Shown: piece by piece, positions 43,369 to 52,493 of the stretch | Layout: each line of letters opens with the position of its first letter | Position numbering within the stretch: the stretch's first letter is position 1 | Assembly (NCBI RefSeq): GCF_022690685.1 | Contig: NZ_JALCYY010000007.1 | Location: 62,001 to 126,000 of the forward strand | Length of the DNA stretch: 64,000 nt | Source of the DNA: Anaeromyxobacter terrae | GTDB taxonomy: Bacteria; Myxococcota; Myxococcia; Myxococcales; Anaeromyxobacteraceae | Direction: 5' to 3' | Program-made: the position numbers and the translations under genes | The notes under the pieces: model-generated | Told to the model about the DNA's origin: nothing | Databases searched by the model: none | Seen by the model: the letters and a program-made list of their open reading frames with translations, nothing else

Positions 43369-46300
43369 CTAGAACTCGGGCTCCGGCCGCTGCGGACCGC
43401 CCTCCGCGCCCTGGTAGGCGGCGCGGAGCGGCCCGTCCGGCGGATCGAGCTCCGCCTGCGGCTCGAGCGCGCTGCGCTCCGGGACGCGGCCCTCGGCGCG
43501 GTGATCCCGGGCGATGAGCAGGTAGATGGCGGGCACGAAGAAGAGCGTGAACGCCGTTCCGATCGTCATGCCCGCGACGAGCACGAGGCCGATGCTGTTG
43601 CGCGCCTGGGCGCCGGGGCCGCTCACGAGCGTCAGCGGGAAGTGGCCGAAGACCGTCGCGACGCTGGTCATGAGGATGGGCCGGAGCCGCGTGACCGCCG
43701 CGCCCTGGACCGCCTCGAGCTTCGAGAGCCCCTGCTCCTGCAGCTTGTTCGCGAACTCGACGATGAGGATGCCGTTCTTCGCGACGAGGCCGACGAGGGT
43801 GACGAGGCCGACCTGCGAGTAGACGTTGAGCGTCGTCGTCCAGCCGTCCGTGAAGAACCGGAGGGTCGGGTTCGGCATCTTGAGGAACATCATGACGAGC
43901 GCGCCGAACATGCCGAGCGGCACGGAGCCGGCCAGGATCACGAACGGATCGCGGAAGCTGTTGAACTGCGCGGCGAGCACCAGGAAGATGAGCACCACCG
44001 CGAGGAGGAACGCCGGCAGGAACTTGTTCCCCTCGGTGCGGAGCTGGCGCGACTCGCCCGTGTAGTCGAGCTTGTAGTTCGCGGGGAGGATCTTCGCGGC
44101 CTCCCCCTCCAGGTACCCGAGCGCCTGGTCGAGGGGGCGGATCGCGACGCCGCTGATCTTCACGGCGTTGAGCTGCTGGAAGCGGTTGAGCGACCGCGGG
44201 GTGACCGAGTCCCGCAGGCTCGCGATGGACGCGAGCGAGACGAGCTGCCCACCCGGGCCGGTGACGTAGACGTCCTTCAGCTGCTCCGGGTTCAGGCGCT
44301 CCGAGCGGAGGATCTGCGGGATGACCTTGTAGCTCCGCCCGTCGATGCTGAAGCGGTTCACGTAGTTCCCTCCGACCGCCGACGCGAGATCGCGCCCGAC
44401 CGTCTGGAGATCGAGACCCAGCTCCGCCACCTTGTTGCGATCGAGCTCGATCTCCGTCGACGGCTGATCGATCTTCACGTCGAGGAGCGGCGGGAACGCG
44501 AACATCCCGCTCGCCGTCGCCTTCTCCTGGAGCTTCTTCGCGAAGTCCAGGATCTCGGAGCTCTCCGCGGTCGAGGCGATGACGAACTCGACCGGGAACT
44601 GGCCGCCGCCGGGGAGCGCGGGAGGCAGGATCGGGAACGCCTGGATGCCGGGGATGGCCGCGACCTTCTGCTGGATCTGCGGGAGGAGCTCGAACGCCGA
44701 CCGCTTGCGGTCCTCCCACGGCTTGAAGACGGCACCCCAGAAGCCGTTGTTCGGGAAGGTGACCTGGAACGTGAACTGCGACTCCGGGAACGACATCACG
44801 CTCTCGTTCACCTTGTGCACCGACGGCACGAGCTGGTCGAGCGTCGAGTTCGCGGGCGTGTTGACGACGCCGAAGATGTAGCCCTGGTCCTCCGTCGGGG
44901 CGAGCTCCTTGGGCGCCTGCGTGAACATCGCGAGCGCGAGGAGGCTCACCACGATCCACGCCGTGTAGATGGAGCCGCGGGACCGCAGCGCTAGCTCGAG
45001 GTGGCGCGCGTAGATCGCCTTCAGGCGATCGAAGCCGCGGTTGATGCGCCCCGCGAGCCCGCGCTCCTCGCCCCCGCCGCGGAGCAGGTACGCGGACATC
45101 ACCGGCGAGAGCGTCAGCGCCACGACGCCCGAGATGGTGACGGCGCCGGCGAGCGTGAGCGCGAACTCCCGGAACAGCGCGCCGGTGAGCCCGCCCTGGA
45201 AGGCGATCGGCGTGTACACCGCGGCGAGCGTGATGGTCATCGCGATGATGGGCCCGACGAGCTCGCGCGCGCCGCGGAGCGCCGCGTCGACGGGTCTCAT
45301 CCCATCGCGCAGGTGGCGCTCGACGTTCTCCACCACGACGATGGCGTCGTCCACCACGAGGCCCACCGAGAGCACGATCGCGAGCAGCGTCAGGAGGTTC
45401 AGGGTGAACCCGAAGGCCTGCATCAGGAACACCGCCCCGATGAGCGACACCGGGATCGCGACCACCGGCACGAGCACCGAGCGCAGCGAGCCGAGGAACA
45501 GGAAGATGACGATCACGACGATGAGCAGCGTCTCGGCGAGCGTCCGCTCCACCTCGGTGATGGCGTCCCGGACGTAGGTGGTGGCGTCGAAGGCGATGCG
45601 GGCCTGGATCTGGTCCGGGATCTCCTTCTGCAGGGAGTCGAGCTCCACGCGCACGCGCTTGATGACGTCGAGCGAGTTCGCGTTCGGCAGGGCCCAGATC
45701 CCGATGAAGACCGCCGTCTGCCCGCTGAAGTTGGTGAGGGCGTCGTAGTCCTCCGCGCCGAGCACCACGTCGGCGACGTCGCCGAGCCGCACGACCGCGC
45801 CGCCCTGCTCGCGGATGGGGAGCTGCTGGAACTCCCGGGGCGACCTGAGGTCGGTGTTGGCGGTGAGGTTGACCTGGACGAGCGAGCCCTTCGTCTGGCC
45901 GACCGCGGCCTGGTAGTTGTTCCGCGAGAGCGCCTCCCGGATCTGGGCCGGGCTGACGTTCAGGGCCGCCATGCGGTCCGGCTTCAGCCAGATCCGCATC
46001 GCGAAGGTGCGGGCGCCCAGGATGTCGGCGCGCTGCACGCCCTCGACCGCGGAGAGCCGCGGCTGGACGACGCGGACGAGGTAGTCGGTGATCTCGTTCT
46101 GCTTGAGGGCGCTCGAGGCGAAGGAGAGGTACGCGGAGGCGAGCGCGCTGTCGGCGGACTCGATGGTGATGATCGGGACCTCCGCCTCGGGCGGGAGATC
46201 GCCGCGCACCTGGTCGACCTTGGAGCCGATCTCCGAGAGCGCCTTGGTCGCGTCGTAGTTGAGGCGCAGCCGCGCCCGGATGATGGAGACGTTCTGCTTG

Positions 46301-46551
46301 CTCTCGGACTCGATGTAGTCGATGCCGTCCGCCGCCGCGATCACGCGCTCGAGCGGCGTGGTGATGAACCCGCGCACCAGCGACGCGCTCGCCCCGACGT
46401 AGTTGGTGGTGACGATGATCTGCGCGTTCTCGCTGCGCGGGTACTGCCGGGCGTTGATCGTCCGGATCGCCTGGAGCCCCGCGATGACGATGACGAGGCT
46501 GACGACGATCGCGATGACGGGGCGGCGGATGAAGAGATCGGTGAACTTCAT
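43369..46551 (-). CDS. RND efflux pump, inner-membrane subunit (HAE1/AcrB type)
   Basis: A 1060-residue proton-driven exporter. Twelve membrane helices are arranged as in AcrB, with the proton-relay pair in GLVVDDAIVVVEN and the partner lysine in LVAKNGILIVEF. Large periplasmic loops follow helices 1 and 7. The hydrophilic end after HRAEGRVP is longer than usual. It starts 15 bases after the adaptor gene on the same strand and would form a tripartite pump with the adaptor and the TolC-like protein at 47868. Substrates are not predictable from sequence. Confidence 0.97.
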   Translation of the reverse strand: MKFTDLFIRRPVIAIVVSLVIVIAGLQAIRTINARQYPRSENAQIIVTTNYVGASASLVRGFITTPLERVIAAADGIDYIESESKQNVSIIRARLRLNYDATKALSEIGSKVDQVRGDLPPEAEVPIITIESADSALASAYLSFASSALKQNEITDYLVRVVQPRLSAVEGVQRADILGARTFAMRIWLKPDRMAALNVSPAQIREALSRNNYQAAVGQTKGSLVQVNLTANTDLRSPREFQQLPIREQGGAVVRLGDVADVVLGAEDYDALTNFSGQTAVFIGIWALPNANSLDVIKRVRVELDSLQKEIPDQIQARIAFDATTYVRDAITEVERTLAETLLIVVIVIFLFLGSLRSVLVPVVAIPVSLIGAVFLMQAFGFTLNLLTLLAIVLSVGLVVDDAIVVVENVERHLRDGMRPVDAALRGARELVGPIIAMTITLAAVYTPIAFQGGLTGALFREFALTLAGAVTISGVVALTLSPVMSAYLLRGGGEERGLAGRINRGFDRLKAIYARHLELALRSRGSIYTAWIVVSLLALAMFTQAPKELAPTEDQGYIFGVVNTPANSTLDQLVPSVHKVNESVMSFPESQFTFQVTFPNNGFWGAVFKPWEDRKRSAFELLPQIQQKVAAIPGIQAFPILPPALPGGGQFPVEFVIASTAESSEILDFAKKLQEKATASGMFAFPPLLDVKIDQPSTEIELDRNKVAELGLDLQTVGRDLASAVGGNYVNRFSIDGRSYKVIPQILRSERLNPEQLKDVYVTGPGGQLVSLASIASLRDSVTPRSLNRFQQLNAVKISGVAIRPLDQALGYLEGEAAKILPANYKLDYTGESRQLRTEGNKFLPAFLLAVVLIFLVLAAQFNSFRDPFVILAGSVPLGMFGALVMMFLKMPNPTLRFFTDGWTTTLNVYSQVGLVTLVGLVAKNGILIVEFANKLQEQGLSKLEAVQGAAVTRLRPILMTSVATVFGHFPLTLVSGPGAQARNSIGLVLVAGMTIGTAFTLFFVPAIYLLIARDHRAEGRVPERSALEPQAELDPPDGPLRAAYQGAEGGPQRPEPEF

Positions 46552-46566
46552 GAGGTGGCCTCCGGC

Positions 46567-47703
46567 TCACTCTTCGGTCGGCTTCGGCGCGAGCTGCGCG
46601 TCCGGTGCCAGGGAGTTGTTCACGGCGACCGAGGCGCCGTTGCGCAGCTTGAACGCCCCGCTGCTCACGACGGCCTCTCCCGCCTTCAGCCCGGAGGCGA
46701 CGGCGACGACGTCTCCCCGCCGCTCCCCGGTGCGGACGAACTTCTGGCGGGCGACGGTGGTCGTCTTGCCCGCGGCATCCTTCTTCTCCTCGATCGCGAA
46801 CACCGAGTCGCCATAGGGCGCGAAGATCACCGCGGTCGCGGGGATGACGAGCACGGGCCGCTTCTCCGAGGAGAGCACCTGCACGTTCGCGAACATGCCG
46901 GGGCGCAGCCGGCCGTCCCGGTTCTCGAACGTCGCGCGCACGCGGACGTTGCGCGTGGCCGGGTCGACCTCGGGGTTGATGGTGGTGATCTCGCCGTCCC
47001 ACGCCGCGCCGTGGAAGGCGTCGACCTGGATGCGCGCCCGCTCGCCCGGCTTCAGCTCCGCGAGCGCCTGCTGGGGCAGCCAGAAGTCCGCGTAGATCGG
47101 GCTCACCGACTGAAGCGACGCGATGGGGGTCCCGGGCGAGACGACCTGGCCCAGCTCGACCTGACGGATCGCGATGCGCCCATCGAACGGGGCGCGGATG
47201 GTCTTCTTGGCGATGGTCGCCCGGAGGTTCGCGACCGTCGCGTCCGTCTGCTTCGCGCGCGCCTCGGCGGCGTCGAGATCGGCCTGCGCGTTGGCCTCGC
47301 CGTGGCGCAGCTGCTCCGCGCGCTTCAGGCTCACCCGCGCGAGCGACGCGTCGGCGACGGCCGCGGCGAGCTGCGCCTCCTCGGCGGAGGTGTCGAGCTT
47401 CACGAGCACCTGGCCGCGCTTCACCGCTGACCCCGACTCGAACGAGATCTCGCGGATGGTCCCTGGGAGCTCCGCGCCAAGGATCACGCCGCGCATCGCC
47501 ACGAGGGATCCGATGGCGGCCCGCGTCCCCTCCCACTGGGCGGCCTCGACCTTGGCCGAGGTGACGGCCTCCGGAGGCGGCGCGAACGACTCGCTCGCCC
47601 TGACCATGGTGACGATCTGGCCGGCTTTCACACCGACGAGGACGCCCACCACGACGACCAAACCGACGATGACCAGAATCCACTGCGTACGCTTGCTCTT
47701 CAT
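46567..47703 (-). CDS. RND efflux periplasmic adaptor (membrane-fusion protein)
   Basis: A 378-residue adaptor. A single membrane anchor lies at about 8-26 (WILVIVGLVVVVGVLVGV). The lipoyl-like halves and a helical hairpin follow (AEEAQLAAAVADASLARV, LRHGEANAQADLDAAEARA), then the beta-barrel and membrane-proximal domains with GVTVV-type strands. It links the RND pump to the outer-membrane channel. The ATG at 47703 has GGGAGAG ahead. A sigma-54 promoter at 47738-47753 and an activator palindrome at 47826 sit in its 164-base upstream gap. Confidence 0.95.
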   Translation of the reverse strand: MKSKRTQWILVIVGLVVVVGVLVGVKAGQIVTMVRASESFAPPPEAVTSAKVEAAQWEGTRAAIGSLVAMRGVILGAELPGTIREISFESGSAVKRGQVLVKLDTSAEEAQLAAAVADASLARVSLKRAEQLRHGEANAQADLDAAEARAKQTDATVANLRATIAKKTIRAPFDGRIAIRQVELGQVVSPGTPIASLQSVSPIYADFWLPQQALAELKPGERARIQVDAFHGAAWDGEITTINPEVDPATRNVRVRATFENRDGRLRPGMFANVQVLSSEKRPVLVIPATAVIFAPYGDSVFAIEEKKDAAGKTTTVARQKFVRTGERRGDVVAVASGLKAGEAVVSSGAFKLRNGASVAVNNSLAPDAQLAPKPTEE

Positions 47704-47737
47704 GCACTCTCCCGAAGGTCAGGTACGAACCGAAACG

Positions 47738-47753
47738 TGCAGCCGCCGGGCCA
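47738..47753 (-). promoter_or_regulatory. Sigma-54 promoter (RND operon)
   Basis: TGGCCCGGCGGCTGCA on the minus strand with correct GG-N10-GC spacing. Predicted start is about 47727, giving a 24-base leader that contains the adaptor ribosome site. Confidence 0.8.
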
Positions 47754-47825
47754 CGCGCGGACCGCGGCTTTGCCAGCGCGACTTCCCGGCTCGCCGGCGG
47801 GCCACCCGGCCAGGCTGAGCGGATC

Positions 47826-47840
47826 GCTCAAGCCGTGAGC
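47826..47840 (-). promoter_or_regulatory. Activator palindrome 2 (upstream of RND operon)
   Basis: GCTCAAGCCGTGAGC, arms GCTCA/TGAGC, preceded by GCGGATC. Centre about 106 bases above the predicted transcript start. Confidence 0.7.
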
Positions 47841-47867
47841 AGCGCGTGCCGCCCGGGACGGCGCGCC

Positions 47868-49172
47868 TCACGGCGCTCCCCTGGCCGGAGGCTCGAGGAG
47901 GCTCTCGCCCGCCGCGACCCGCAGCTGCGCGCGCGAGTTGACGAGATCGGCGTCCGCCTGGATGCGCGCGGCGTCGGCGCTGAACGCGTCGCGCTGCGCC
48001 TGGAGGAGGTCGAGCTGCGTCGCGGCGCCCGCCTGGTATCGCTCCAGCGCGAGGTCCGCCGCCCGCGTGCCGACCTCCGCCTGGACGCGCGCGGACCGGC
48101 TCCGCGCGATGTTCGTCCGGACCGTCATCCAAGCCCGGTGGATGTCGTCGCGCGCCGCGAGCCGCGCGCGCTCCTCCCGCGCCCGCGCCGCGTCTGCCGC
48201 CGCGTCCTGCGCGCGGATGCCCGCGAAGTTGGTGAGGTCGAGGGACCAGCTCAGGCCGACCACCGCCTGCCAGTAGGCGTCCCGACCGGCGAGGCCCTCG
48301 GCGCTCGTCACCCGCTCGGTGACGCTCGCGCTCAGGCTGGGGACGAGGGTGAGGCGCTGCGCCCGGGCCTGCTGCTCGGAGGCCGCGCGGCTCTGCATCG
48401 CCGCGGCGAGCGCAGGGATGGCCTCGTCGGGCACCTGGAACCGCTCGAGTGGTGGCTCCTCGTGGAGGTCGTCGACGAGCGCCCTGTCGGCGTCCAGCTC
48501 GGGGGTGAGGCCGGTGAGGGACTGGAGCGAGCGCGCCGCGAGCGAGACCTGGAGCTCGGCGCTCGCGAGCTGCTGCACGTTGCGCTCGACCTCGGCCCGG
48601 GCGCGATCCACGTCGAGGAGGCCGCTCGTGCCGGCCTGGTGCCGCTCGTCGGCGATCCGGAGGCTCGCCCTCGCCACGTCGAGCGCCCGGCGCGAGGCTC
48701 CGACGAGGGCGGCGTTCGCCACGAGCTGGTAGTAGCCCTGGGACACGAGCGCCTGGACGCGGAGCTCCGTGGAGGCCGCCTGCGTCGCCGAGGCGCGCGC
48801 GTCGGTCCGGGCCGCCCGGATCCGCGCGAAGCTCGCGAGGTCGACGAGCGGGACGTCGAGCGTGGCGGTGCCGTCGAGCTGATCCTTCGGCGTGATCGTG
48901 ACGATCTCGGGGGGGCCTCCTCCCGGCGCCGGCAGCTGCAGCGTCGTGTCGAACTGGTTGCGGGCGTACTGTCCGTGCAGCGACAGGCGCGGCAGCGCGC
49001 GGCCGAGCGAGACGTCCGCCTCGGCGCCGAGCTGCCTGCGGACGGCGCGCGCCTCCGCGTTGTCCGTGCTGCTCGTCCGCGCGCCGCGCAGGAACTCCTC
49101 GAGCGGCTGGAGCGCGCTCGCCCGCCCTGCCACCCCGAGCCAGAGCGCCGCGAGCAAGACCTTCACCGGCAT
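47868..49172 (-). CDS. TolC-family outer-membrane efflux protein
   Basis: A 434-residue outer-membrane channel. A signal peptide covers about 1-20 (VLLAALWLGVAGRASA). Two homologous helical halves follow, the first with LGRALPRLSLHGQYARNQF and TSGLLDVDRARAEVE, the second with LVPSLSASVTERV and GAATQLDLLQAQRDAFSADAARI, the duplicated TolC pattern. The start ATG at 49172 follows GGGAGGAG. It completes the tripartite pump. It may be read through from the outer-membrane barrel gene 214 bases upstream, because no sigma-54 element was found directly before it. Confidence 0.94.
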   Translation of the reverse strand: MPVKVLLAALWLGVAGRASALQPLEEFLRGARTSSTDNAEARAVRRQLGAEADVSLGRALPRLSLHGQYARNQFDTTLQLPAPGGGPPEIVTITPKDQLDGTATLDVPLVDLASFARIRAARTDARASATQAASTELRVQALVSQGYYQLVANAALVGASRRALDVARASLRIADERHQAGTSGLLDVDRARAEVERNVQQLASAELQVSLAARSLQSLTGLTPELDADRALVDDLHEEPPLERFQVPDEAIPALAAAMQSRAASEQQARAQRLTLVPSLSASVTERVTSAEGLAGRDAYWQAVVGLSWSLDLTNFAGIRAQDAAADAARAREERARLAARDDIHRAWMTVRTNIARSRSARVQAEVGTRAADLALERYQAGAATQLDLLQAQRDAFSADAARIQADADLVNSRAQLRVAAGESLLEPPARGAP

Positions 49173-49309
49173 GACGACTCCTCCCACGCGACCGCCCCGC
49201 GATCGCAGCCTTCGCCGCGCGCCCGTCGCGCTCCGCGACGACCGCCGGCGGAAGCTGCGGCGCCGTCGTGTCGCGCGCGCTTCCGTGAGTTGAAGAGAGA
49301 TGAAGGCCG

Positions 49310-49341
49310 GGAGGGCCCCGGCGACCGGGCCAGGGCCCTCC
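49310..49341. repeat. Intergenic hairpin between barrel and TolC-like genes
   Basis: GGAGGGCCC (49310-49318) and GGGCCCTCC (49333-49341) form a perfect 9-bp stem with a 14-base loop. No T-run follows on either strand, so it may be a processing or stability element rather than a full terminator. Confidence 0.4.
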
Positions 49342-49386
49342 TCGGTCCGCGGTCCGCGCGGCGCGCGGTCCGCGGCCCCTTCCGCG

Positions 49387-50007
49387 TCAGAACTCGTACC
49401 CGATGGACGCACCGACCGACCACCGCTCCATGCTCACCGGGGCCTGGCTCGGCGCGAGCGGGAGGTCCTCGTTGAAGCTCGTACGGTAGGTGAACCGCGC
49501 GTCGAGGAGGAAGCGGTCGTAGCCGAACGTGATCCCTCCGCCGAACGGGACGACGCCGATGTCGTCCGTGTCCTTCTGACCCGGCGCGGCGTCCCGGAGC
49601 GACAGGTGGCTGAAGCCGATGCCGCCGAAGGCGAAGGGCTCGACGAGCCAGGCGCCCGCGGCGTACGGGTACTGGAGCCGCAGCACGGCCTCGGCGCCGT
49701 TCGTCAGGAGGTCGGAGCCCGACCCGGTGGCCTTGAGGGCGGAGCCGACGTAGCCCACCTCGGCGCCGACGAAGGAGCGGCTACCGATCCCGAGGCGGGC
49801 ATCCCAGGTCCCGCCGACGTCGAAGCGGTCCTTCACCGCGCGCTCCTTGAAGTCGGTGACTCCGCCTCCGAAGAGGACGTACTCGCCCAGCGGCGTCAGG
49901 AGCCCGTCGGACCCGGCGGCTCGCCAGCCCTGGGCGCTCCCGATCCCCGGCGCGGCAGCGACGAGCAGCCCCGCGATGAACGCGAACCTCGATCTCTCAG
50001 CACGCAT
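49387..50007 (-). CDS. Outer-membrane beta-barrel protein
   Basis: A 206-residue protein. A signal peptide covers about 1-25 (FAFIAGLLVAAAPGIGSAQG). Alternating strands follow (SFVGAEVGYVGSALKATG, PFGGGITFGYDRFLLDARFTYR), ending in SVGASIGYEF with the C-terminal Phe typical of outer-membrane barrels. This is the OmpX/OmpW-size porin-like group with no known ligand. It has its own sigma-54 promoter (50085) and activator palindrome (50184), and is followed by the TolC-like gene. An upstream frame extension to 50127 would run through the promoter and is rejected. Confidence 0.87.
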   Translation of the reverse strand: MRAERSRFAFIAGLLVAAAPGIGSAQGWRAAGSDGLLTPLGEYVLFGGGVTDFKERAVKDRFDVGGTWDARLGIGSRSFVGAEVGYVGSALKATGSGSDLLTNGAEAVLRLQYPYAAGAWLVEPFAFGGIGFSHLSLRDAAPGQKDTDDIGVVPFGGGITFGYDRFLLDARFTYRTSFNEDLPLAPSQAPVSMERWSVGASIGYEF

Positions 50008-50084
50008 CTCCCATCTTCCTTCTCCGGCGATCGCCGGCGCTGTCCTGCGTTGAAGCGTCGGCCTCGCCGACACCCGGACACCGT

Positions 50085-50100
50085 TGCAGCCCGCGGGCCA
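50085..50100 (-). promoter_or_regulatory. Sigma-54 promoter (outer-membrane barrel gene)
   Basis: TGGCCCGCGGGCTGCA on the minus strand, GG-N10-GC. Predicted start about 50074. Confidence 0.8.
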
Positions 50101-50183
50101 CGCCATCCACCCGCGGGAAAGGCCCAATCTCGCGCGGTGCGGACGCTCCGCTCACGACGGCTGCGCAGCGGCGGGTGCAGATC

Positions 50184-50198
50184 GCTCAAGCCCTGAGC
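50184..50198 (-). promoter_or_regulatory. Activator palindrome 3 (upstream of barrel gene)
   Basis: GCTCAAGCCCTGAGC preceded by GCAGATC. Centre about 117 bases above the predicted transcript start. Confidence 0.7.
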
Positions 50199-50331
50199 AC
50201 GCACGCGCGCTCGCGACGCCGCCGCTCGACACGCAGGCGCGCCGAGGCCGCGAGCGGATCGCCCGCGACCTCGGCGCGTGGAGAGGTGAGGATGGAGCGG
50301 AGTCGACGCGCCACGCGCCGCCCGCGAACGC

Positions 50332-50901
50332 TCAGGCGCCGGCGCCCGTCCCAGCGAGCCGCGTGCGGCGCGCGTCGCGAGGGATGCCGGCGGCGAGCCC
50401 TGCCACGACGGCAGCCGCCAGGATGACCCCCGAGCCGGCGGCCTCGGGCTTGACGGTCATGAGGGCCAGGATCCCGAGCCCGATCGCGATCCTCACCCGG
50501 AGTGATGCCGTGAGCGCGGCGCTCCCCCGGGCGTCCCGGAACGCGCTCGAGAGCGCCGTCCCGCTCTCGCCGGCGAGCGCGGCGCGGAGCCGCCGCATCG
50601 CGCGCCCCGTCACGCCGCCCCCCGCGATGGCCATCCCGACCATGCCCAGGAAGGCGCCGAGGATCCAGGGCTGGCGTCCCCAGGCCGTCGCCATCATCCA
50701 CGCGCCGGAGGCGAGCGCCGTGATCATCGCCGCCGGGCCGAGGCGCCGGGGCACCGCGTGCAGGCGGAGCCAGACGCCGGCGTCGCCCGGAGTCTCCGCC
50801 CGCCGGAGGCCTCCGAGCGCGACGGCCTCGATGCCGAGCGCGACGTAGACGCCGACACCGCCGAGGACGTGGACGAACACCAGGATCGAGTACGTGCTCA
50901 T
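50332..50901 (-). CDS. Small polytopic membrane protein (DUF2269-like), unknown
   Basis: A 189-residue protein with four or five membrane helices: ILVFVHVLGGVGVYVALGIEAVAL, AAMITALASGAWMMATAW, ILGAFLGMVGMAIAGGGVTG, VRIAIGLGILALMTV and GVILAAAVVAGLAAG. The first helix and the LHAVPRRLGP loop resemble the DUF2269 group of predicted integral membrane proteins, with no known role. Its sigma-54 promoter (50931) and activator palindrome (51021) place it in the efflux regulon. The start ATG at 50901 is 19 bases from the predicted transcript start. Confidence 0.8.
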   Translation of the reverse strand: MSTYSILVFVHVLGGVGVYVALGIEAVALGGLRRAETPGDAGVWLRLHAVPRRLGPAAMITALASGAWMMATAWGRQPWILGAFLGMVGMAIAGGGVTGRAMRRLRAALAGESGTALSSAFRDARGSAALTASLRVRIAIGLGILALMTVKPEAAGSGVILAAAVVAGLAAGIPRDARRTRLAGTGAGA

Positions 50902-50930
50902 GGGGGCACCGCCTTTCCTGCGCACCCCGC

Positions 50931-50946
50931 TGCACGCGGCGGGCCA
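50931..50946 (-). promoter_or_regulatory. Sigma-54 promoter (small membrane-protein gene)
   Basis: TGGCCCGCCGCGTGCA on the minus strand, GG-N10-GC. Predicted start about 50920. Confidence 0.75.
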
Positions 50947-51020
50947 CGCTCGCGGTGCGCAGGCTCGGGCGCGCTCCGCGGAAGACACCGCCAGTGGCAC
51001 CGGCGGCGGGCGCGCGGATC

Positions 51021-51035
51021 GCTCCATCCCTGAGC
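51021..51035 (-). promoter_or_regulatory. Activator palindrome 4 (upstream of membrane-protein gene)
   Basis: GCTCCATCCCTGAGC, four of five arm bases paired, preceded by GCGGATC as in copy 2. Centre about 108 bases above the predicted start. Confidence 0.6.
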
Positions 51036-51068
51036 ACCCGCCGCTCGGGCGAGGCGCGGCCGGCGCCG

Positions 51069-52493
51069 TCAGCTCGCGGCGCCAGCGCCGAAGTCGGCCG
51101 CGATCTCGTAACGGCGGAGGCGCTCGGTGAGCGTGTTGCGGCTGATGCCGAGCCGGCGGGCGGCCTCGGACTGGTTGCCGCGGACCGCGGTCATCGTCCG
51201 TGCGATGACGCTCCGCTCGAGCGCGTCGAGCTGCTCTCGCAGGGTCTGGGCGCCCGCCTCCGCGCGGTCCCCGCCGTTCCGTGGCGCGAGGGACTCCGCG
51301 GACGCTGGCTCCGCGGACGCTGGCTCCGCGGACGCTGGCTCCGCGGACGTGGTCCCGGCGAGCCCGCCCGGCCCGATCTCGCCGCCGCCGCTCAGCGCCA
51401 CCATGCGCGCCACCACGTTCTCGAGCTGGCGCACGTTGCCCGGCCAGTCGGCGGCCACGAGCCGCTCGACGAGCGCGGGAGCGAGGCGGACCTCCTCGGC
51501 CCCGAACCGCTCCGCGTAGCGGTGCGCGAACTCGTGCGCGAGCGCCGGGATGTCCTCCCGCCGCTCGCGCAGCGGCGGGACCACGAGCTCGACGACGGCC
51601 AGACGGTAATAGAGGTCCTCGCGGAAGCGGCCGGCGTGGATCTCGGCGAGGAGATCGCGGTTGGTGCACGCGACGATGCGCACGTCCACCTTCTCGACGC
51701 GCCCCGAGCCGACCGGCTGGATCTCGCCGTCCTGCAGCGCCCGCAGGAGCTTCGCCTGGATGGCGAGGGGCAGCTCGCCCACCTCGTCGAGGACGAGCGT
51801 GCCCCGGTTCGCCTCGGCGAAGAACCCAGGGCGCGCCTGGGTGGCGCCGGTGAAGGCGCCGCGGGTGTGACCGAAGAGCTCCGCCTCGGCCAGCTCCGCC
51901 GGGATCGCGCTGCAGTTGAAGCGGACCAGCGGGCCCTCGGCGCGCCGGCTCTGGGCGTGCAGCAGGGAGCCGATGAGCTCCTTGCCCGTGCCGGTCTCGC
52001 CGCGCACGAGGACGGTGATCTCCTTCGCCGCCACGCGCGAGGTCGCGTCGAGGAGGTGGCGCATGACCGCCGACTCGCAGACGACGCGCCGCCCGATGGC
52101 ATGCTCCGCGGTGAGCTGGCGGTTCCGCTGCCGCAGCCCGCGCGCCTCGACGGCGCGCTCGAGCGCGACGAGCATCTCGTCCACGTCGAACGGCTTCGTG
52201 ACGTACTCGTACGCGCCCGCCTTGATGGCGCGGACGGCGAGCCGCTCCGAGCCGTGCGCGGTCAGCAGGATCACCGGCAGGCTCTCGTCCCGCTCGCGGA
52301 CGGCGCGCAGGAGGTCCATCCCGTCCATCTCGGGCATGGAGAAGTCCGTCACCACGGCGTCGGCGCGATCGACGAGCTCGAGGGCCTCGGCGCCGGAGCG
52401 CGCGACGAGCGGCTCCCAGCCGCGCCCCTGGACGAGCTCCCGAAGCGCGACGCGCACCGAGGGCTCGTCATCGACGAGCAGCACACGCGGCAT
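51069..52493 (-). CDS. NtrC-family sigma-54 response regulator
   Basis: A 474-residue activator. The receiver has D50 (VVTDFSMPE) and K100 (VTKPF). The central AAA+ domain has Walker A GETGTGKE, the sigma-54 contact loop GAFTGA, Walker B GTLVLDEVGE and RFREDLYYRL. A Fis-type helix-turn-helix closes the protein (RRLGISRNTLTERLRRY). The linker at about 383-400 is a repeated SAEPA tract. Its start overlaps the sensor kinase end by 26 bases, so they form an operon. It is the obvious candidate to bind the five palindromes and activate the five sigma-54 promoters described here. Confidence 0.96.
   Translation of the reverse strand: MPRVLLVDDEPSVRVALRELVQGRGWEPLVARSGAEALELVDRADAVVTDFSMPEMDGMDLLRAVRERDESLPVILLTAHGSERLAVRAIKAGAYEYVTKPFDVDEMLVALERAVEARGLRQRNRQLTAEHAIGRRVVCESAVMRHLLDATSRVAAKEITVLVRGETGTGKELIGSLLHAQSRRAEGPLVRFNCSAIPAELAEAELFGHTRGAFTGATQARPGFFAEANRGTLVLDEVGELPLAIQAKLLRALQDGEIQPVGSGRVEKVDVRIVACTNRDLLAEIHAGRFREDLYYRLAVVELVVPPLRERREDIPALAHEFAHRYAERFGAEEVRLAPALVERLVAADWPGNVRQLENVVARMVALSGGGEIGPGGLAGTTSAEPASAEPASAEPASAESLAPRNGGDRAEAGAQTLREQLDALERSVIARTMTAVRGNQSEAARRLGISRNTLTERLRRYEIAADFGAGAAS
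51301..51345 (-). repeat. 15-bp tandem repeat, three copies, in the activator linker
   Basis: Unit GACGCTGGCTCCGCG repeated exactly at 51301, 51316 and 51331, with partial copies on both sides. It is in frame and encodes the SAEPA units between the AAA+ and DNA-binding domains. Confidence 0.95.

Larger units (their letters stand above)
50008..50331 (-). other. 324-base intergenic region carrying barrel-gene regulatory sites
   Basis: Holds the 67-base leader, sigma-54 promoter and activator palindrome of the barrel gene. The rest, next to the end of the small membrane-protein gene, shows no terminator or gene. Confidence 0.6.

Noticed and set aside
43253-47707. A very long minus-strand open frame of 1484 codons
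   Set aside because: It is a shadow frame over the RND pump and adaptor genes; its composition is Arg/Gly/Ala-rich without motifs, as expected in high-GC DNA.
49310-49341. Hairpin as a full terminator before the TolC-like gene
   Set aside because: No T-run on either strand; kept only as an intergenic hairpin.
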